The translations under genes and the position numbers were made by a program. Of a stretch of 64,000 bases of DNA, positions 17,345-26,802 are shown piece after piece. The notes under the pieces are model-generated. The model was given only the letters and a program-made list of their open reading frames with translations, was not told the origin of the DNA and did no database searches. Source of the stretch: Streptomyces sp. NBC_01478. GTDB taxonomy: Bacteria > Actinomycetota > Actinomycetes > Streptomycetales > Streptomycetaceae. Location: positions 9,963,501 through 10,027,500 of the forward strand of contig NZ_CP109444.1 in assembly GCF_036227225.1 (NCBI RefSeq), read 5' to 3'. Positions within the stretch are counted from its first letter, which is position 1; each line of letters starts with the position of its first letter.

Positions 17345-19612
17345 TCAGGCGAGCGGGACGGTCACCGTGGTGGGGACGTTCGGCAGCAGGTGTACGGTCC
17401 GCCGCCGGTCCGAGCCGTCACGGCACACGAGGACGATGTCCCGCTCCAGTGGCGAGGTGAGAACCACCTTCGCGAGGCCCTCGGACACATCCCACGTCAG
17501 CTCGTCGACGCCGACCCCGGCGCGCGTGGCGAGGCCGCGCAGGCTGCCGGACCGCCACTCCGGGGGCCGGGCCGGCAGGAGTTCCACGATCCCGGGCCGG
17601 GAGTCGAGCAGCATCTCCACGACCACGGCCGGCAGACAGTGGGCGGCGTCCGCGTTGTAGATCTCCAGATCGGGGTTGTGCGAGGTCATCAGCGACCGGA
17701 AGACCATGTTGCGGCCCACGATCTTGAGGACGTTCTCCTTCGCCGTCCCACTGTCCTTGAGGCGTGCGGCGACCAGGGCGCGGTGCAGGCTGCCGTGCGC
17801 GGAGAGGTTCTCGTCACCCCGTCGCAGCAGGGCTTCGCGAGCCGCGGCGGCCAGGTCGGGGGTGTCGTCCGGGGTGATGTCGTGCAGCGGCCACACCGGG
17901 TAGAGGTGGCTGATGTGCCGATGGTCGTCGGCGGTCTCCAGTCCCGGCCACGCCCACTCGGCGAGCGCCCCCTGACTGTCGACGCGGTAGGGCGGCAGCC
18001 GCTCCGCCAGCGCGCGCCAGCGGCCGACCGCGGCCTGCTCGATGCCGAGGCGGGTGCAGACCTCGGCGGCGGTGGCGAGCGCGTGCCGGGCCGCGGCCAG
18101 GTCCATGGTCGCGTTCACCCCGGACATGCCCCGCCCGTCGCGAGGGCCGACCTCGGGGGAGTAGGAGGGGACCAGGACGACGTGTCCGTCTTCGTCCTCG
18201 CGGGTGAGGAAGTCCTCGAAGAAAACGGCGGCCTCGACAAGCCAGGGGGCGAGGGTGCGGGCGAGGAAGTCGTCGTCGCCGGTCGCCTGCCAGTACTCGT
18301 ACAGCGGGAACAGCAGCCAGTCCGCGCCGGCCAGCCACATGGTCCAGGGCCAGTCGTCATTCAGGTGGAAGAGCAGCCCGTGTTCGCCGTCCGTCCGGCT
18401 GGGGGCCAGGATCCCGCGGGTGCCGTAGATCGTGCGGGCGTTGGTGCGCCAGTCGTCGATCTGACCGTCGATCAAGTCGGCGTACGGCGCGATGAGTTCG
18501 GGCATGCCGGTGAGGACCGCCCCGGCCATCTGGAGGTTGATGTTGGCGTCGGTGGTGTAGTCGCCGGACCAGGCGGCGCCCCATTCGCCGAGCCACAGGC
18601 CGGTCAGCCGGGGCGGCAGTACCCCGCTGGAGCTGAGCAGCAGGTAGCGGCCGGAGTGGAACAGCGCCTCGATCAGCGCGCCGTCCAGCGTCTTGGTGTC
18701 GGCACGGGCGATCAGCTCGCCCACGGGGAGGTCGCGGTCGCTGTCGGGCACACCCAGGTCGAGTTCGGCGCGGCCGTAGAGTTCGCCGTGGACGGGCGCA
18801 TGCCGGGAGAGCAACTCGTCGTATGCAGCGGGCAGTTCGGCCAGGGCCGCGCGGAGCGCGTCGATGCGGGGGAGAGGCGCCGACCGGTCCATCCGGGTCA
18901 GCAGAACGACGCGCGTCGCTCCTTCGACACGGACCGTGTCCCCTTCCGCCGCGACCCGGCCGCCCGTGACGACGGCCCGGGTCACGCCGGTGAATCCCGC
19001 CGCACCGGGACCGGGCGGATACTCGCCCACGACGGCGAGTGACGCCTCGCCGGCCCCGGTGACCTCGGCGGACGTCGTGAAGGTGACCTCGGCGGGGCGG
19101 CCCGACAGCTCTCCGGACAGTCGTAGGGCCAGGTCGAGCCGCGGACCGGTGATCTCGACGACCGCGACGGCGTCGGTGCGCGACACGAACGCACGCCGTC
19201 CCCACTCCCGTTCCCCGTCGGACCAGCTGACCCGCACCTCGCCCGTGGCGAAGTCGGTGACCCGGCGGTAGTGCTCGACAGGGCCGTCCCCGGCGGTCGT
19301 GTCCACATGAAGCATGTGCCCGGGGTGGAAGGACTGTGTCCAGGCCATCCCCCTGCCGTCGGAGAACTCGCGCTGTGCCCGCTCCCGTTCCCCGGCGAGG
19401 GCCAGGTCGCGAACCTGTTCAAGACGGTCGGCGACGGCCGGCGGACGCATCCCGAGGGACTCGTTGGGCAGCACGTAACGGTGGTGGTTGTGGACGATCC
19501 GCTCCCGGTGGGGGTGCCCGAACACCATGATTCCGTACTCGCCGTTCCCGGAGAGGAACGCGTCCTCCCAGCGGTCGGCGGGTTGTGTGTCGTGGATGCT
19601 GTGCACCGGCAT
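17345..19612 (-). CDS. GH95-family alpha-L-fucosidase/alpha-L-galactosidase
   Basis: 755 residues, the usual size of the GH95 catalytic unit without carbohydrate-binding modules. The N-terminus DRWEDAFLSGNGEYGIMVFG starts the super-beta-sandwich. The (alpha/alpha)6 core carries LWLGEWGAAWSGDYTTDANI followed by NLQM, and the ending has LLPARPPEWRSGSLRGLATR. No signal peptide is visible, so it should act inside the cell on imported oligosaccharides. It would release L-fucose or L-galactose, which feeds the fuconate dehydratase pathway at the left edge of the window. A CGAAAG palindrome lies in its promoter. Exact linkage specificity is not readable. Confidence 0.88.
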   Translation of the reverse strand: MPVHSIHDTQPADRWEDAFLSGNGEYGIMVFGHPHRERIVHNHHRYVLPNESLGMRPPAVADRLEQVRDLALAGERERAQREFSDGRGMAWTQSFHPGHMLHVDTTAGDGPVEHYRRVTDFATGEVRVSWSDGEREWGRRAFVSRTDAVAVVEITGPRLDLALRLSGELSGRPAEVTFTTSAEVTGAGEASLAVVGEYPPGPGAAGFTGVTRAVVTGGRVAAEGDTVRVEGATRVVLLTRMDRSAPLPRIDALRAALAELPAAYDELLSRHAPVHGELYGRAELDLGVPDSDRDLPVGELIARADTKTLDGALIEALFHSGRYLLLSSSGVLPPRLTGLWLGEWGAAWSGDYTTDANINLQMAGAVLTGMPELIAPYADLIDGQIDDWRTNARTIYGTRGILAPSRTDGEHGLLFHLNDDWPWTMWLAGADWLLFPLYEYWQATGDDDFLARTLAPWLVEAAVFFEDFLTREDEDGHVVLVPSYSPEVGPRDGRGMSGVNATMDLAAARHALATAAEVCTRLGIEQAAVGRWRALAERLPPYRVDSQGALAEWAWPGLETADDHRHISHLYPVWPLHDITPDDTPDLAAAAREALLRRGDENLSAHGSLHRALVAARLKDSGTAKENVLKIVGRNMVFRSLMTSHNPDLEIYNADAAHCLPAVVVEMLLDSRPGIVELLPARPPEWRSGSLRGLATRAGVGVDELTWDVSEGLAKVVLTSPLERDIVLVCRDGSDRRRTVHLLPNVPTTVTVPLA

Positions 19613-19667
19613 TCCCGGCCTCCCGGAAGTAACGTGCCTGAGCGGCTCGAACAGGCTGCGGGGGAGC

Positions 19668-19706
19668 CTACAAGAGGTGGCCGATCGGGTCGCGAAAGAC
19701 TTTCGC
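19668..19706 (-). promoter_or_regulatory. GH95 promoter with CGAAAG palindromic operator
   Basis: The palindrome GCGAAAGACTTTCGC at 19692-19706 has 15 positions and is perfect around its centre. On the minus strand a TTGTAG -35-like hexamer (19668-19673) follows after 19 nt, the same arrangement as in front of both sugar-binding protein genes. The -10 is weak. The site lies between GH95 and the divergent second LacI gene and could regulate both. Confidence 0.65.
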
Positions 19707-19849
19707 AGCCCTTGAGTTCCCGCGTTTCCGCAGGTGTACGGCGCTTTGGGCGCTCCGGCCCGGCCTGTCGTGATCGAGCCGGCGTGTACGTTCGCTCAGC
19801 ACGCGATCAGAACAGGCCAACGGACGGGGTACGGGAGGTCCACACCGCA

Positions 19850-20884
19850 GTGACGGGCCCAACCAGCTCCCGCCGGAACGCCCAGTACGGGCTTCTCGCC
19901 TCGATAGCCGACGAGGTCGGCGTCTCGCCGGCGACCGTGTCCAAGGTCGTCCACAGGCGGCGTGACGTGTCCCAGGCGACACGCGCTCGCATCGAGGCGC
20001 TGCTGGCCGAACGTGGGTTTGTCCGTACGTGGGAGGCCGAAGCCCGTCGGCGACGGCAGATCCTTGCGGTGTTCCGCGACCTGGCGGGACCGTACACCCT
20101 GGAAGTGGTCCGCGGCATCGTGGACTCGGCGGCCGAGATCGGTGTCCACACGACCGTCGGCACGACGAGTCGGCGCTCCGTCGCACAGTGGTTGGAGGAG
20201 TCTCAGAAGCTGGACGCCCTCGGGGTCGTCATCGTCATCTCCACTCTCGTCGAGCGGGACGAGCGCCGGATCCTGGAGCAGCGGATTCCGGTGGTGCTCG
20301 TCGATCCCCTGAACGCGCCGTCCGGGGACATCCCCAGTGTCGGGGTGGCGAACTGGCACGGCGCGACGACCGCTGTCCAGTACCTGATCGACCTCGGACA
20401 CCGCCGCATCGGCATGCTGGCCGGCCGGTCGCACTCGCTGGCCGGGTCCGCGCGCCTGCACGGCTACCGGGCCGCCCTGACGGAGGCCGGGATCCCTTTC
20501 GACGCCACGCTCGTGCGCTCGACGGACTTCGACTACGGCGAGGCACTGCGCGCCGCCCGCAGTGTGCTGGAGCGGGACGAGAGACCAACCGCTCTCTTCG
20601 CCGCCAGTGACGTCCAGGCGCTCGGCGCGATGGAGGCCGCCCGGCAACTGGGCATCGCCGTACCGCGCGGGCTGTCGGTGATGTCGTTCGACGACACCCT
20701 CGTGGCCGCCATGGCCTCGCCGCCGCTGAGCGCGGTGAGGCAGCCGTTCAGGGAACTGGGCCAGGAGGCCACGCGCGTCCTCCTGAACCTCGCCGACGGC
20801 AGACCGCCCGCGACGACGCGCAGGGAACTCGCGACCGAACTCGTCGTGCGCATGTCCACGGCGCCGCCCGAAACCGGGAAATAG
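19850..20884 (+). CDS. LacI-family regulator, copy 2
   Basis: 344 residues from the GTG at 19850, with GGGAGGT 11 nt upstream. Its HTH (YGLLASIADEVGVSPATVSK), hinge and sensor domain parallel those of the regulator at 16226 nearly residue for residue, including the segments AGRSHSLAGSARLHGYRAAL and STDFDYGEAL. It is divergent from GH95 and directly upstream of the ABC importer. It is therefore the likely local regulator of the importer, and it probably recognises CGAAAGnCTTTCG. An in-frame upstream GTG near 19790 is a less likely start because it lacks a ribosome site. Confidence 0.92.
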   Translation: MTGPTSSRRNAQYGLLASIADEVGVSPATVSKVVHRRRDVSQATRARIEALLAERGFVRTWEAEARRRRQILAVFRDLAGPYTLEVVRGIVDSAAEIGVHTTVGTTSRRSVAQWLEESQKLDALGVVIVISTLVERDERRILEQRIPVVLVDPLNAPSGDIPSVGVANWHGATTAVQYLIDLGHRRIGMLAGRSHSLAGSARLHGYRAALTEAGIPFDATLVRSTDFDYGEALRAARSVLERDERPTALFAASDVQALGAMEAARQLGIAVPRGLSVMSFDDTLVAAMASPPLSAVRQPFRELGQEATRVLLNLADGRPPATTRRELATELVVRMSTAPPETGK

Positions 20885-20921
20885 GGACGAACCCGAGCCG
20901 GTTCCGCAAGCCCTCGGGTAG

Positions 20922-20983
20922 CGAAAGTCTTTCGGAAGTGATTTCGCTCCGATATTGCCGCGGCCGAATTGCGCCGCTTAACG
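20922..20983 (+). promoter_or_regulatory. Importer promoter with perfect CGAAAGTCTTTCG operator
   Basis: The palindrome CGAAAGTCTTTCG (20922-20934) is followed after 20 nt by TTGCCG (20955-20960), a 17-nt spacer and TTAACG (20978-20983). This leaves a long leader to the binding-protein start at 21154. The same order and spacing recur at 27697-27758, and the downstream bases CTCCGA and TTGCCGC are also conserved there. The palindrome sits upstream of the -35, where it could aid looping or activation. Confidence 0.7.
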
Positions 20984-21153
20984 TGACCGACGCCAGCTCA
21001 ACCGCAGGAGCAACGGAACCGCAACACTTGCGCAACAGCGCCTGACGGTCATGGCCATCGACCCAGATCCCTCAGTGCGGGCAGGCCCGGGACGGCCTGC
21101 CGGGTGCAGCGCACCCGCGAAGGGGATCCTGCCGACTCGAAAGGTGTTCAACG

Positions 21154-22437
21154 ATGAACAGTGTGTCCCGGAGATGGTTCCTCACCGCTACGGCGGCGAC
21201 CACGCTGAGCGTCACCGTGGCCGGCTGCGGTTCGTCGGGCAGCTCCACGTCCTCGCCCACGGGCAACGTCGACTTCTGGACGCTGCAGGACCCGACCAAC
21301 TCGGTCCAGAAGTCGGCGGTGGACACCTTCAACTCCGCCGGCAAGGGCAAGGTCAGCATGACCGTGATCGCCACCGACGGGTACAAGGACAAGCTGCGGA
21401 CCGCGATGGGCTCGGCCAAGATGCCCGGGGTGTTCTTCAGCTGGGGCGGCGGCAGCCTGAACGACTACGTCACGGCCGGGAAGCTGGTCACGCTGGACAC
21501 GGCCCTGGAGTCCCACTTCCTGCCGTCCGCCCTGGCCGCGGGCAAGGTCGGCGGCAAGCTGGTCGCCATCCCCTGCCGGGGCACCCAGCCGGTGTTCCTC
21601 TTCTACAACAAGAAGCTCTTCGCCGACGCGGGCGTTCAGCCGCCGACGACCTACGCCGAGCTGCAGAACCTGGTCAAGGTCTTCAAGGGCAAGGGGATCA
21701 CCCCCTTCGCGCTCGCCGGCAACGCCAGCTCCTCGTGGACCGAGCTGATGTGGGTCGAGTACCTCGTCGACCGCCTCGCGGGGCCGAAGCTGTTCGACAA
21801 GATCCAGGGCGGCGACTGGTCGCAGTGGAAGGACCCCGCCGTCCTCAAGACCGCGCAGATGATCAAGGAGCTGGTGGACAGCGGCGCGTTCGGCAAGAAG
21901 TTCGGATCGGTCAACTACGGCGCCGGCGGCACCTCCACACTGCTCAACAAGGGCAAGGCGGCGATGGTGCTGATGGGCTCGTGGGAGTACGCGACCCAGC
22001 TGGCCGAGGCCCCCGACTTCGCGAAGAACGGCCTGGGATACGTGGCCTTCCCCTCTGTGGTGGGGGGCAAGGGCGATGCCGCCAACGTGGTCGGCAACCC
22101 CACGAACTACCTTTCGGTGACCACTTCCGCCGCCAAGCAGACCGCGACGGACTTCCTGCAGACCACCTACAGCGACAGCTACGTGCAGGGGCTGGTCGAG
22201 AAGGGTGAGGTGCCGGTCACCTCCAACGCCGCGCAGTACCTCACCAAGGCGGCCGACCCGGCGTACGCCAAGTTCCAGTACGACCTGGTGCAGAAGGCCC
22301 CTTCCTTCACCCAGTCATGGGATCAGGCGCTCGGTCTCACCCTCGGCACGCCGCTGCTGACCGAGATCCAGAAGCTGTTCAACGGGCAGAGCTCGCCGGA
22401 GCAGTTCGTCAGCGCGGTTCTGGCGATCAAGAAGTAG
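21154..22437 (+). CDS. Sugar ABC transporter substrate-binding lipoprotein
   Basis: 427 residues. The twin-arginine signal (VSRRWFLTATAATT) ends in a lipobox VAGC, so the protein is probably Tat-exported and lipid-anchored at the outer face of the membrane. The mature part is a family-1 solute-binding protein (NVDFWTLQDPTN, PVFLFYNKKLF, AMVLMGSWEYA, NPTNYLSV). It is followed 14 bp later by two permease genes, forming a classic sugar importer without its own ATPase; such importers share an MsiK-type ATPase encoded elsewhere. A near-identical type of protein is encoded at 27923. The ligand is likely an oligosaccharide of the GH95/GH3 pathway. Confidence 0.92.
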   Translation: MNSVSRRWFLTATAATTLSVTVAGCGSSGSSTSSPTGNVDFWTLQDPTNSVQKSAVDTFNSAGKGKVSMTVIATDGYKDKLRTAMGSAKMPGVFFSWGGGSLNDYVTAGKLVTLDTALESHFLPSALAAGKVGGKLVAIPCRGTQPVFLFYNKKLFADAGVQPPTTYAELQNLVKVFKGKGITPFALAGNASSSWTELMWVEYLVDRLAGPKLFDKIQGGDWSQWKDPAVLKTAQMIKELVDSGAFGKKFGSVNYGAGGTSTLLNKGKAAMVLMGSWEYATQLAEAPDFAKNGLGYVAFPSVVGGKGDAANVVGNPTNYLSVTTSAAKQTATDFLQTTYSDSYVQGLVEKGEVPVTSNAAQYLTKAADPAYAKFQYDLVQKAPSFTQSWDQALGLTLGTPLLTEIQKLFNGQSSPEQFVSAVLAIKK

Positions 22438-22451
22438 GAAGGCGCGTCCAC

Positions 22452-23384
22452 GTGGTCTCCGCAACGACTTCGCGTCCCGTGCCTCAGCAACGGGTTCGTG
22501 ACCGGGCCGCTCCCCCCACCCTGGAGCGGCCCGGCGTGGCCTGGGCGGTTCCCGGGCTGCTGTTCTTCCTCGTCTTCGCCGTCGCGCCGATGGTGGGCGT
22601 GCTGTACCTCTCCTTCACGCACTGGGACGGCCTGAACGCACCGCAGTTCACCGGCACGGAGAACTGGTCGCGGTTCTTCGGCGACAGCCAGGTCTGGCAG
22701 TCCACCTCGGTCACGGGGGTCCTGCTGATCGGGAACATCGTGGTGCAGGCGCCGGTCAGCATCCTGCTGGGCGTCTGGGCGGCCGGTCCCCAGCGCAACC
22801 GGGCGATCCTGTCGGCGCTGTTCTTCCTGCCGCTGCTGCTGTCCACGGCGGCAACGGCCGTCATGTGGCGCCAGCTGCTGGACCCGAACTTCGGCCTGCC
22901 GTCCAAGTTCGAATGGCTCTTCGGTTCCAATCCGATGGGCACCCAGCAGGGCGCGATCGCCTGCCTGGTCCTCGTGACCACCTGGCAGTTCGTCCCCTTC
23001 CACAGCCTGCTCTACCAGGGCGCCGCCCGGGCCATCCCGCACACGCTCTACCAGGCGGCGGCGATCGACGGCGCGGGTCGGGTCCGGCAGTTCGTCCACA
23101 TCACGCTGCCGCAGCTGCGCAACACGATGATCACTTCGACCATCTTCATGGTCGTCGGCGGTCTCACGGCCTTCGACATCGTCCTGCTGCTGACCAACGG
23201 CGGCCCCGGCACCGACACGGCGATCCTGCCGTTCTCCATGTACCAGACGGCCTTCCGGACATACGACTACGGCTACGCGAGCGCCATCGCCAGCTTCCTG
23301 CTGCTGCTCGCCACCGCCGCTTCCGTTCTCCTCACGAAGCTCAGCGGGTACGACAAGATGACGAGCACGATGGAGGGGCTGTGA
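22452..23384 (+). CDS. Sugar ABC transporter permease (MalF/UgpA type)
   Basis: 310 residues from a GTG at 22452 with AGGAAGG upstream. Six hydrophobic segments are visible, starting VAWAVPGLLFFLVFAVAPMV, and the EAA loop for ATPase contact reads YQAAAIDGAGRVRQFVHITL. The downstream permease start overlaps its stop (GTGA), so the two are coupled and presumably form a heterodimer in the cytoplasmic membrane. Confidence 0.93.
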   Translation: MVSATTSRPVPQQRVRDRAAPPTLERPGVAWAVPGLLFFLVFAVAPMVGVLYLSFTHWDGLNAPQFTGTENWSRFFGDSQVWQSTSVTGVLLIGNIVVQAPVSILLGVWAAGPQRNRAILSALFFLPLLLSTAATAVMWRQLLDPNFGLPSKFEWLFGSNPMGTQQGAIACLVLVTTWQFVPFHSLLYQGAARAIPHTLYQAAAIDGAGRVRQFVHITLPQLRNTMITSTIFMVVGGLTAFDIVLLLTNGGPGTDTAILPFSMYQTAFRTYDYGYASAIASFLLLLATAASVLLTKLSGYDKMTSTMEGL

Positions 23385-24199
23385 GGACGCGCCCGAACTA
23401 CCTCGCCGGCGCCGCCGCCCTGGTCTGGCTGCTGATCATCGGCGTCCCGCTGTACGCGCTGGTGAACACGGCGGTACAGCCGCAGACGACGTACACCGAC
23501 AAGGGTCCCGTCTCGATCCCCGACACCGTGACCCTGGACAACTTCCGCACGGTTCTGGACAGCGGCTTCCTGCAGTACATCTGGAACACCGTCGTCGTCG
23601 CGGTGGCCACGGTCGCCATCGTGCTGGCGCTCGCGGTCCCGATCAGCTACGCCGTGGTGCGCGGGCGGGGCTGGCTGACCAAGGGCGTGTTCCGCCTGTT
23701 CCTGCTGGGCCTGGCGATCCCCTCGCAGGCGGTGATCATCCCGCTGTTCCTGATCATCAACAATCTCGGCTTCTACGACACCTTGTGGGGCATCATCCTG
23801 CCCACCGCCGCGTTCGCGCTGCCGGTGAGCGTGCTGGTCCTCAGCGGCGGGATGCGGGACATCTCCAACGAGCTGTACGAGGCCATGGCACTGGACGGCG
23901 CAAGCCCGGCACGGACCCTGCTGACGCTGGTCGTCCCGATGGCGAAGTCGGCCATCGCGACCACGTGCGTCTTCACGGCCCTGCAGGCGTGGAACGGCTT
24001 TCTGTTCCCGCTGATCATGACCCAGTCGAACGACAACAAGGTGGTGACGCTGGGCCTGTACAACTTCGTCTCCGAGTACGGGTCGAACGTGCCGGCCCTG
24101 CTGGCCGCGGTGCTGATGTCCGCGGTTCCCATCCTCGTCGTCTACCTCTTCGCCCGCCGCGCCCTCGTCGCGGGTCTGATGGGAGCCGGCGGCAAGTAA
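23381..24199 (+). CDS. Sugar ABC transporter permease (MalG/UgpE type)
   Basis: 272 residues from a GTG overlapping the previous stop, with GGAGGGG as ribosome site. It has six membrane segments; the EAA loop reads YEAMALDGASPARTLLTLVV. This is the second half of the importer channel. A hairpin follows at 24225-24250, before the GH3 gene. Confidence 0.93.
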   Translation: MRTRPNYLAGAAALVWLLIIGVPLYALVNTAVQPQTTYTDKGPVSIPDTVTLDNFRTVLDSGFLQYIWNTVVVAVATVAIVLALAVPISYAVVRGRGWLTKGVFRLFLLGLAIPSQAVIIPLFLIINNLGFYDTLWGIILPTAAFALPVSVLVLSGGMRDISNELYEAMALDGASPARTLLTLVVPMAKSAIATTCVFTALQAWNGFLFPLIMTQSNDNKVVTLGLYNFVSEYGSNVPALLAAVLMSAVPILVVYLFARRALVAGLMGAGGK

Positions 24200-24224
24200 C
24201 GGTGCCGCGTTCCCGCCGGGTGAG

Positions 24225-24250
24225 CCGAACCGGGACGCCGCCCCGTTCGG
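24225..24250. terminator. Hairpin between importer and GH3 gene
   Basis: CCGAACCGGG (24225-24234) pairs with CCCCGTTCGG (24241-24250) at 9 of 10 positions around a 6-nt loop. It may terminate or attenuate the importer transcript before the GH3 gene, which starts about 180 bp later. Confidence 0.45.
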
Positions 24251-24428
24251 GGCCCGGACGCCGAAGGCGCCGACTCCCCCGTGCGACGCGGTCCGGCGTG
24301 TCTGCCTCCCCATGACCGCCGGACCGGCGTCCGGGCCCACTCCTTTCCCGGTCGGCGGTGCTTCCTCGACCTCTTGGACCATTCGCGCGCTCTCGCGCAC
24401 CCCCCCCCGCAACAGAACGGATGAGACC

Positions 24429-26744
24429 TTGACGATCAGCGACGAGCGCCCGACGACCGGGCTGTGGAACGATCCCGCCCTGCCGGCGTCCGTTCGCGCG
24501 CGGGCCCTCCTCGACACCATGACCAGGGCCGAGAAGGTCGCACAGCTCGGCAGCACCTGGCCCGGCCACGACGAGTCCGGCGACGTGGCCCCGATGCAGG
24601 ACACCTTCCGCGGCGCCGAGAGCTTCGACGAAGCGATCGTCGACGGCCTCGGGCATCTGACCCGGGTGTTCGGTACGGCGCCGGTCGACCCGGAGGCGGG
24701 CCGCAAGCGCCTCGCGGAGTTCCAGGAGCGGGTGACGGCGGCGAACCGCTTCGGTATCCCGGCCATCGCGCACGAGGAGTGCCTCACCGGTTTCACCGCC
24801 TGGCAGGCCACGGTCTATCCCACACCGCTCGCCTGGGCGGCCACCTTCAACCCCGCCCTCGTCCACCGTATGGCCGCGGCCATCGGCTCGGACATGGCTG
24901 CCGTCGGCATCCACCAGGGACTGTCACCCGTCGTGGACGTCGTACGCGACTACCGCTGGGGCCGGGTGGAGGAGACCCTCGGCGAGGACCCCTACCTCGT
25001 TTCGGAACTCGGCCTGTCCTACGTGCAGGGGCTGCAGTCGGGCGGCGTCGTCGCCACGCTGAAGCACTTCGCCGGCTACTCCGCCTCCAGGGCCGCCCGC
25101 AACCACGCCCCCGCCGCCGTCGGTCCCCGTGAACTCGCCGACCTGATCCTCGTGCCGTTCGAGAAGGCCGTGGTGAAGGGCCGGGTCGGCTCGGTCATGA
25201 ACGCCTACAACGACATAGACGGCGTGCCCTGCGGCGCCAGCGAGGAACTCCTGACCCGGCTGCTGCGCGAAAGCTGGGGATTCGAGGGCACGGTGGTGTC
25301 CGACTACTGGGCGATCGCATTCCTCGCCTCCCTGCACCACGTGGCGGCCGACATCCCGGGCGCGGCACGTGCCGCGCTCCGGGCCGGGATCGACGTCGAA
25401 CTGCCCCACACCACCGCATACGGCGAGCCGCTCCTGGACGAAGGCGTGCCGGCGGATCTCGTCGACCGCGCCGTACTGCGGGTCCTGACCCAGAAGGCCG
25501 AACTCGGCCTGCTCGATCCCGACTGGAAGCCCGGGCAGTACACCGCTCCCGCGGACTTCGACTCGGCCCGAAACCGCTCCGTCGCCCGCGAGTTGGCGGA
25601 GGAGTCCGTCGTCCTGCTCGACAACTCCTCGGACCTGCTGCCGCTCGCCGGCGCGCGCTCCGTCGCCGTCATCGGTCCTGCGGCCGACGACGTCCGGTGC
25701 CTGTTCGGCTGCTACTCGTTCCCCAACCACGTACTGCCCCACCACCCCGACACCCCCCTGGGCGTCGAGGCGCCCACGGTGCTCGACGCCTTCCGGCGCG
25801 AGTTCCCCGACGCCGAGGTCCGCCACGAGACCGGTTGCCAGGTCATTGGGGACGACCGTAGCGGCATAGCCGCCGCGGTGGCTGCCGCCGCCGCGGCCGA
25901 CGTGACGGTCCTCGTCGTCGGTGACCGCTCCGGGTTGTTCGGACACGGTTCCTCCGGCGAGGGCTGCGACGTCAGCGTGCTGACACTTCCCGGAGTCCAG
26001 GACGAACTGGTGGAGGCCGTCCTCGACGCGGCGAACCAAGCCGTCCTCGTCGTCCTCTCGGGCCGTCCGTACGCCATCGGCCGGCATGCCCGGCGGGCGG
26101 GCGCCACTGTCCAGGCATTCTTCCCCGGCGAGGAAGGGGCGGCGGCGGTCGCCGGTGTCCTCTCGGGCCGGATCAACCCCTCCGGGCGCCTTCCGGTCCA
26201 GATCCCGGGCGACGAGGCGGGCCAGCCGGGCACCTACCTGGCGCCACCGCTCGCCCTCAAGAGCGACGGCGTGAGCAACATCGACCCCACACCCGCGTTC
26301 CCGTTCGGACACGGTCTGTCGTACACGACCTTCGAGATCGAGAGCGCGTCCGTCGACGAAGCCGTCGTGTCCGTCGACGCGACGATCACGTTGCGGGCCA
26401 GGGTCTCCAACACCGGTGAGCGCGCGGGCACTTGCGTCCCCCAGCTCTACCTCACCGACCCGGTCGCCTCGGTCACCCGCCCGGTCCGCCAGCTCATCGC
26501 GTTCACCCGCGTCGACCTCGCCGCCGGTGAGACCCGTGTCGTCGAGTTCGAGGTCCACACGGACATGGCCGCCTTCACCGGGAGAGACCTTCGCCGACGC
26601 GTCGAACCCGGCGACCTCACGCTCACCGTCGCCCGGTCGGCGGGCGACCGCGGCATTCCCGTCCAGGTGACCCTGCAAGGAGACGAGCGCATCGTCGACA
26701 GCACCCGCACCATGACCGCCCCCGTCAGGGTGCTCCCGGGCTGA
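24429..26744 (+). CDS. GH3-family beta-glucosidase/beta-xylosidase
   Basis: 771 residues if started at the TTG at 24429, which follows GGATGAGACC. The open frame reaches back to an ATG at 24312, but that stretch lacks a ribosome site and similarity. The N-terminal TIM-barrel has LKHFAGY (about 211-217) and the nucleophile Asp292 in GTVVSDYWAI. The alpha/beta sandwich and a C-terminal fibronectin-III-like domain (FGHGLSYTTFEI ... LIAFTRVDLAAGETRVVEF) complete the standard three-domain form. There is no signal peptide, so it cleaves imported beta-oligosaccharides from the non-reducing end. It lies in the same direction as the importer and probably belongs to its regulon. Confidence 0.9.
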   Translation: MTISDERPTTGLWNDPALPASVRARALLDTMTRAEKVAQLGSTWPGHDESGDVAPMQDTFRGAESFDEAIVDGLGHLTRVFGTAPVDPEAGRKRLAEFQERVTAANRFGIPAIAHEECLTGFTAWQATVYPTPLAWAATFNPALVHRMAAAIGSDMAAVGIHQGLSPVVDVVRDYRWGRVEETLGEDPYLVSELGLSYVQGLQSGGVVATLKHFAGYSASRAARNHAPAAVGPRELADLILVPFEKAVVKGRVGSVMNAYNDIDGVPCGASEELLTRLLRESWGFEGTVVSDYWAIAFLASLHHVAADIPGAARAALRAGIDVELPHTTAYGEPLLDEGVPADLVDRAVLRVLTQKAELGLLDPDWKPGQYTAPADFDSARNRSVARELAEESVVLLDNSSDLLPLAGARSVAVIGPAADDVRCLFGCYSFPNHVLPHHPDTPLGVEAPTVLDAFRREFPDAEVRHETGCQVIGDDRSGIAAAVAAAAAADVTVLVVGDRSGLFGHGSSGEGCDVSVLTLPGVQDELVEAVLDAANQAVLVVLSGRPYAIGRHARRAGATVQAFFPGEEGAAAVAGVLSGRINPSGRLPVQIPGDEAGQPGTYLAPPLALKSDGVSNIDPTPAFPFGHGLSYTTFEIESASVDEAVVSVDATITLRARVSNTGERAGTCVPQLYLTDPVASVTRPVRQLIAFTRVDLAAGETRVVEFEVHTDMAAFTGRDLRRRVEPGDLTLTVARSAGDRGIPVQVTLQGDERIVDSTRTMTAPVRVLPG

Positions 26745-26762
26745 CCTCGGGTACTCCGTCGG

Positions 26763-26801
26763 CCAGGAGGCTCCCCGTGTCAGGTGCGGGGAGCCTCCTG
26801 G
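26763..26801. terminator. Strong hairpin terminator after GH3
   Basis: A perfect 15-bp stem, CCAGGAGGCTCCCCG (26763-26777) with its complement at 26787-26801, around a 9-nt loop, 19 bp after the GH3 stop. The left end of an IS element starts immediately after the second arm, so the IS inserted at or next to the terminator. Confidence 0.85.
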
Positions 26802-26802
26802 A

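Noticed and set aside
17297..19042. Long plus-strand open frame opposite GH95
   Set aside because: It mirrors the GH95 frame, has no family motif and no ribosome site.
24924..26678. Minus-strand frame opposite GH3
   Set aside because: It is a shadow of the GH3 gene with no start context or domain.
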